In this document: positions 61,252 to 64,000 of the stretch, piece by piece
Layout: every line of letters begins with the position of its first letter
Position numbering within the stretch: position 1 is the stretch's first letter
Source: Imbricaverruca yamaguchii
Taxonomy: Eukaryota; Arthropoda; Thecostraca; Neoverrucidae
DNA length: 64,000 nucleotides
Assembly (NCBI GenBank): GCA_034440575.1
Contig: JAOTOL010001082.1
Coordinates: 186,001-250,000 of the forward strand
Direction of reading: 5' to 3'
Position numbers and translations under genes: made by a program
Notes under the pieces: model-generated
What the model saw: the letters and a program-made list of their open reading frames with translations, nothing else
The model's database searches: none
What the model was told of the DNA's origin: nothing

Positions 61252-61609
61252 AACGCAGTTATATTTAGTGCAGATCCCCATTGCAGTGTAGGACCGCTAC
61301 AGTTCCATGTTCTTTTTCACAATCACATTCCACTTCTGTGTGTTGTGTTCCTGGCACGAGGATTGACTCATGCATGATATTGATTATTAATACCATGCTT
61401 AACATTAATCGGTACATATTTGTAGTTACTGTCATTGGTGTTTGGCAAATAACTTCAGTACCCCTGATTCTTTACTCACTGGGAGCTGACAAATTTGACA
61501 ATTGTAATGTCAAGCATGAATAATTATACACTGCTTTGCTCCGTACCTTTTGTCATGGCATATCATTCACAAATATACATGCTTTGAATCATTTGTTCGT
61601 AACTTGTAT

Positions 61610-61815
61610 TTGAGTCAGAAGACACAAATGACTCATTGTGATCTGAATGATTGACTCATGATTCAACTCATTTAAAAAGAAAGAAAGATATGATTCAACT
61701 CACGACTCAAGATATATTTTGAGGAAAGGAATCGATTAAACTCGCGGCTCATCCAAAAACCATTGATTCATGTGTCGATTATCGATTCAACTTGAGTCGA
61801 GCACAAGTCTGCCAT
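61610..61815. repeat. GACTCA-rich module, copy B (inverted)
   Basis: Dense TGACTCA, GATTCAACTCA and ATCGATT motifs, ending TTGAGTCGAGCACAAGTCT. It is inverted relative to 53590-53805; the two modules bracket about 8 kb with the 4.3-kb transposon inside. Confidence 0.75.
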
Positions 61816-62199
61816 GCACACAAACTTTTATCCGAATATAAATTAGTTGATGAAAATTTGAAAAGAAAATTGGCTGGTCTGTCGTGGAGCGCATCATCGG
61901 TTGCTGTAAGAAGTTTGCGATCAAATTGATCGGCTCCAAATTTACGAGGGGAGGGAAGCAATATTTCCTCCTGTGGTCCCCCTCCCCGACGAGGCATCAC
62001 CATTCCGTGATGGTAGTGGTGGTGGGAGGATTGTTTGCCTCAAGGGCACAGTTGACCAGGCCATCGGCTCGTGGTTGGGGGGCGAGACTAAGAGTGCCTC
62101 ACTCATCCTTCCATCCATACGACCCCATTCCAATGCCAATATCATTTCAACGTACATGTCCTTCACCTGGCCCTACAACACCAACTCTCTCTAGCATAG

Positions 62200-62590
62200 C
62201 CAGGTAGAACAACGTCTCCGGTCCTGTCCTCCAGCTCGGTTTTATCAGGGTAGTCGCGCCCCCTCGGACCGCCTCCGGGGTTGACGTAGTTCTGGAGACT
62301 GAGGTCCTCCGTCGCACGTTGCTAGTTGTGACGAGGGACCAACACGCCTCTTTCGTCCTGATATCCCGGAGGGGCAGGCGAGCCCGTCGGGCCCCATTCG
62401 CGTCAGGTGGCTGGTCGTCTCTGGTCGGGGGCCTAGCCTGGGATTCTTCCCAGGTCTGCCGGCCCGACCGGCTGGGGTCAAGGGACTCACTGGGTAGGCG
62501 GTGCTGGATCCCGGTCGGCGTGGTGAGCCTCTCTTCCGGCCAGGCGAAGGCGTCCACCTAGTAGGGCCCCTATGTGGTGGGGCGCCCGAG
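62200..62590. other. GC-rich block, unknown nature
   Basis: About 390 bp of GC-rich DNA in AT-rich surroundings, open on the minus strand in two frames (62679-62245 and 62557-62147). Both frames are rich in R, P, S, T and G without a recognised domain. It could be the 5' region of a retroelement or an unlinked exon. Confidence 0.3.
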
Positions 62591-63898
62591 GAGTAGAAAC
62601 TAATATACACTACATGACATCCACAACACCAAAACAAAACACTCCTGATACCTCTCTGGAGACCAGACCACTCGCTCACTCGGCGCTGATAGGAGAGTTA
62701 CTTACTCGGGTAGTTGGGGAATGACCAACGCCATGCCATTACCAGGCGACCAAGCTTATTTGGAAATGACACCGCCATTCGAGCGATTTCAACCTAAGTG
62801 AGTGGGTGTGTAGGATAGTCATGGGCGCTGAATCAATCTGTGATAGTTTTAGCTTCGTACTGCCGGCGACCTCGGAGATATGGCCTGCGGAAAGTTTCAC
62901 AGGTCACATTGCAGGTCAATCTTTGAGAGCGATTATCTCCGGTACTTTAAAACCTAGCACAGACATATAGCATATCTGTAGAATCGCAAAGACCTCTTCT
63001 TTTCATTTCTTGGATCGATGTTTAATTTTGAACAAGTTTCACAACTTTAGCTATTTGACCTCTGGTCACGTGACCTTCTGTGACCCCAAACCACATGATA
63101 TTCACCTTTGTAGCCACATTTACTATAAGGGCCACCGATTGTCATTCGAAACAAAGAAGAAAAATGATGTTTATTTACTGATGACTATTATTAATTTGCC
63201 TTCATTCTACCCGAGCACATTGATTTTCGCACGTTTTGCTGAGTGGTCGGGTGAGTCTTTTTCTAGCAATTGACCACAAAGCTCATAGGGTTATAATTTA
63301 AGATATATGCTTATTAAGCATGATGAGACGAATCAGAATGTGCCGATTTCAAGACCTCAGGTCACTGGTAACTTATCCAGGTCAGATCAAATACGTCAGT
63401 GGAGGTGAAAAATGGTCATTTCGGAAGATGTTGGAAAGTAACTTGAACTTTACCTTGATGTTCGCCAGCCACGAGAGCTGAGAGGTTGGCGTGAATAGTT
63501 TTTCAGAGATAGCATTAATATGCCAACATTTATTAATTTAACATGCAAAGTTAAAAACAAACACTGGCAGAATACCACCATGTGCACCTATATGCATAAT
63601 ACCAATAACATATACAAAATAATAAACGAATCCTCCAACAACAAAATTCCGAATCCACAAGCCAATGCAAATCTCATCACGCGTTTTCTTTTGTATTGTC
63701 ATGTCTACGTTCGCTCACACTTGAACACCTAAGATCAACTACATATCAACGTTTACCTACTCATCCTTGCAAACGAGAACATGAACTCCTGCAGTACTGG
63801 ATGATAGTTCAGGGGCAAGGATGTGAAACCGGTCAACTGGTGTAAACTTATTAAACCTTTGTGTGACCTTGACGGTGAGAGCCTTGGCGAACTGCTCT
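62591..63898. other. no gene seen
   Basis: AT-rich. At 62890-63120 and 63355-63390 there are several GTGACC/AGGTCA words, suggestive of a dispersed repeat but without clear ends. Confidence 0.35.
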
Positions 63899-64000
63899 TT
63901 AACCCGCGCACGTCGGGGGGGGGGGGGCAGATATCTGCCCCCTCCGGATTTTCCTCATTTGCCGCCAAACTAATCGGGTAAGCAAGGTGAAACATCGCAC
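63899..64000. mobile_element. possible TTAA-family end at window edge
   Basis: TTAACCCGCGC at 63899 matches the family terminus (inverted CGCGGGTTAA of the 41107 end) and is followed by a 12-G run and a CAGATATCTG palindrome. The remainder is outside or diverged. Confidence 0.35.

Overview
This is a eukaryotic, metazoan window. It has split genes with GT-AG introns, tRNA-derived SINEs, non-LTR and Ty3/gypsy-type retroelement fossils, TTAA-flanked MITEs and very long dinucleotide tracts (AC, TC and AT runs of 100-190 bp). The host exons are very GC-rich at third codon positions and sit in AT-richer, repeat-laden introns. An invertebrate, most likely an arthropod such as a crustacean, fits best: the synaptotagmin is of the invertebrate 14/16 type and both transposase families are, as I recall, common in aquatic invertebrates. 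This placement is inference.

The only host gene I can support is a synaptotagmin-14/16-like gene on the + strand. Six exons (28195-28362, 36699-36807, 37181-37338, 37922-38091, 43785-43926, 44789-44986) join with compatible phases into a 314-residue C-terminal part with C2A, C2B and the stop codon. A probable linker exon lies at about 20513-20874. The N-terminal membrane exon was not found, so much of 1-28 kb may be first-intron or upstream sequence. The introns are filled with GC-rich minisatellites.

Mobile elements occupy most of the rest. A 5.7 kb DNA transposon (12726-18454) has ~390 bp terminal inverted repeats and a decayed minus-strand transposase, and is itself hit by two MITEs and a minisatellite. 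A 4.3 kb DNA transposon (55035-59320) has ~360 bp inverted repeats inside an AT microsatellite and a nearly intact two-exon transposase-like gene with one in-frame stop. A TTAA-flanked non-autonomous family has copies at 34611-35423, 40254-41107, 52160-52734 and 54608-54776, and possibly at the right window edge. There are SINEs at 29253-29590 and 31290-31632, a non-LTR ORF1 remnant at 31.6-33.6 kb, a gypsy pol fragment at 38.6-40.0 kb and a non-LTR reverse transcriptase tail at 53.9-54.4 kb.

The most interesting signal is that tandem repeats directly upstream of several synaptotagmin exons contain copies of that exon's own 3' splice site and first coding bases. Four exons show this clearly and a fifth partly. 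At the 43785 exon three copies are spaced exactly 45 nt apart, are open in the correct frame and differ from the used acceptor by one base. This predicts either in-frame alternative 3' splice sites or strong decoy suppression.
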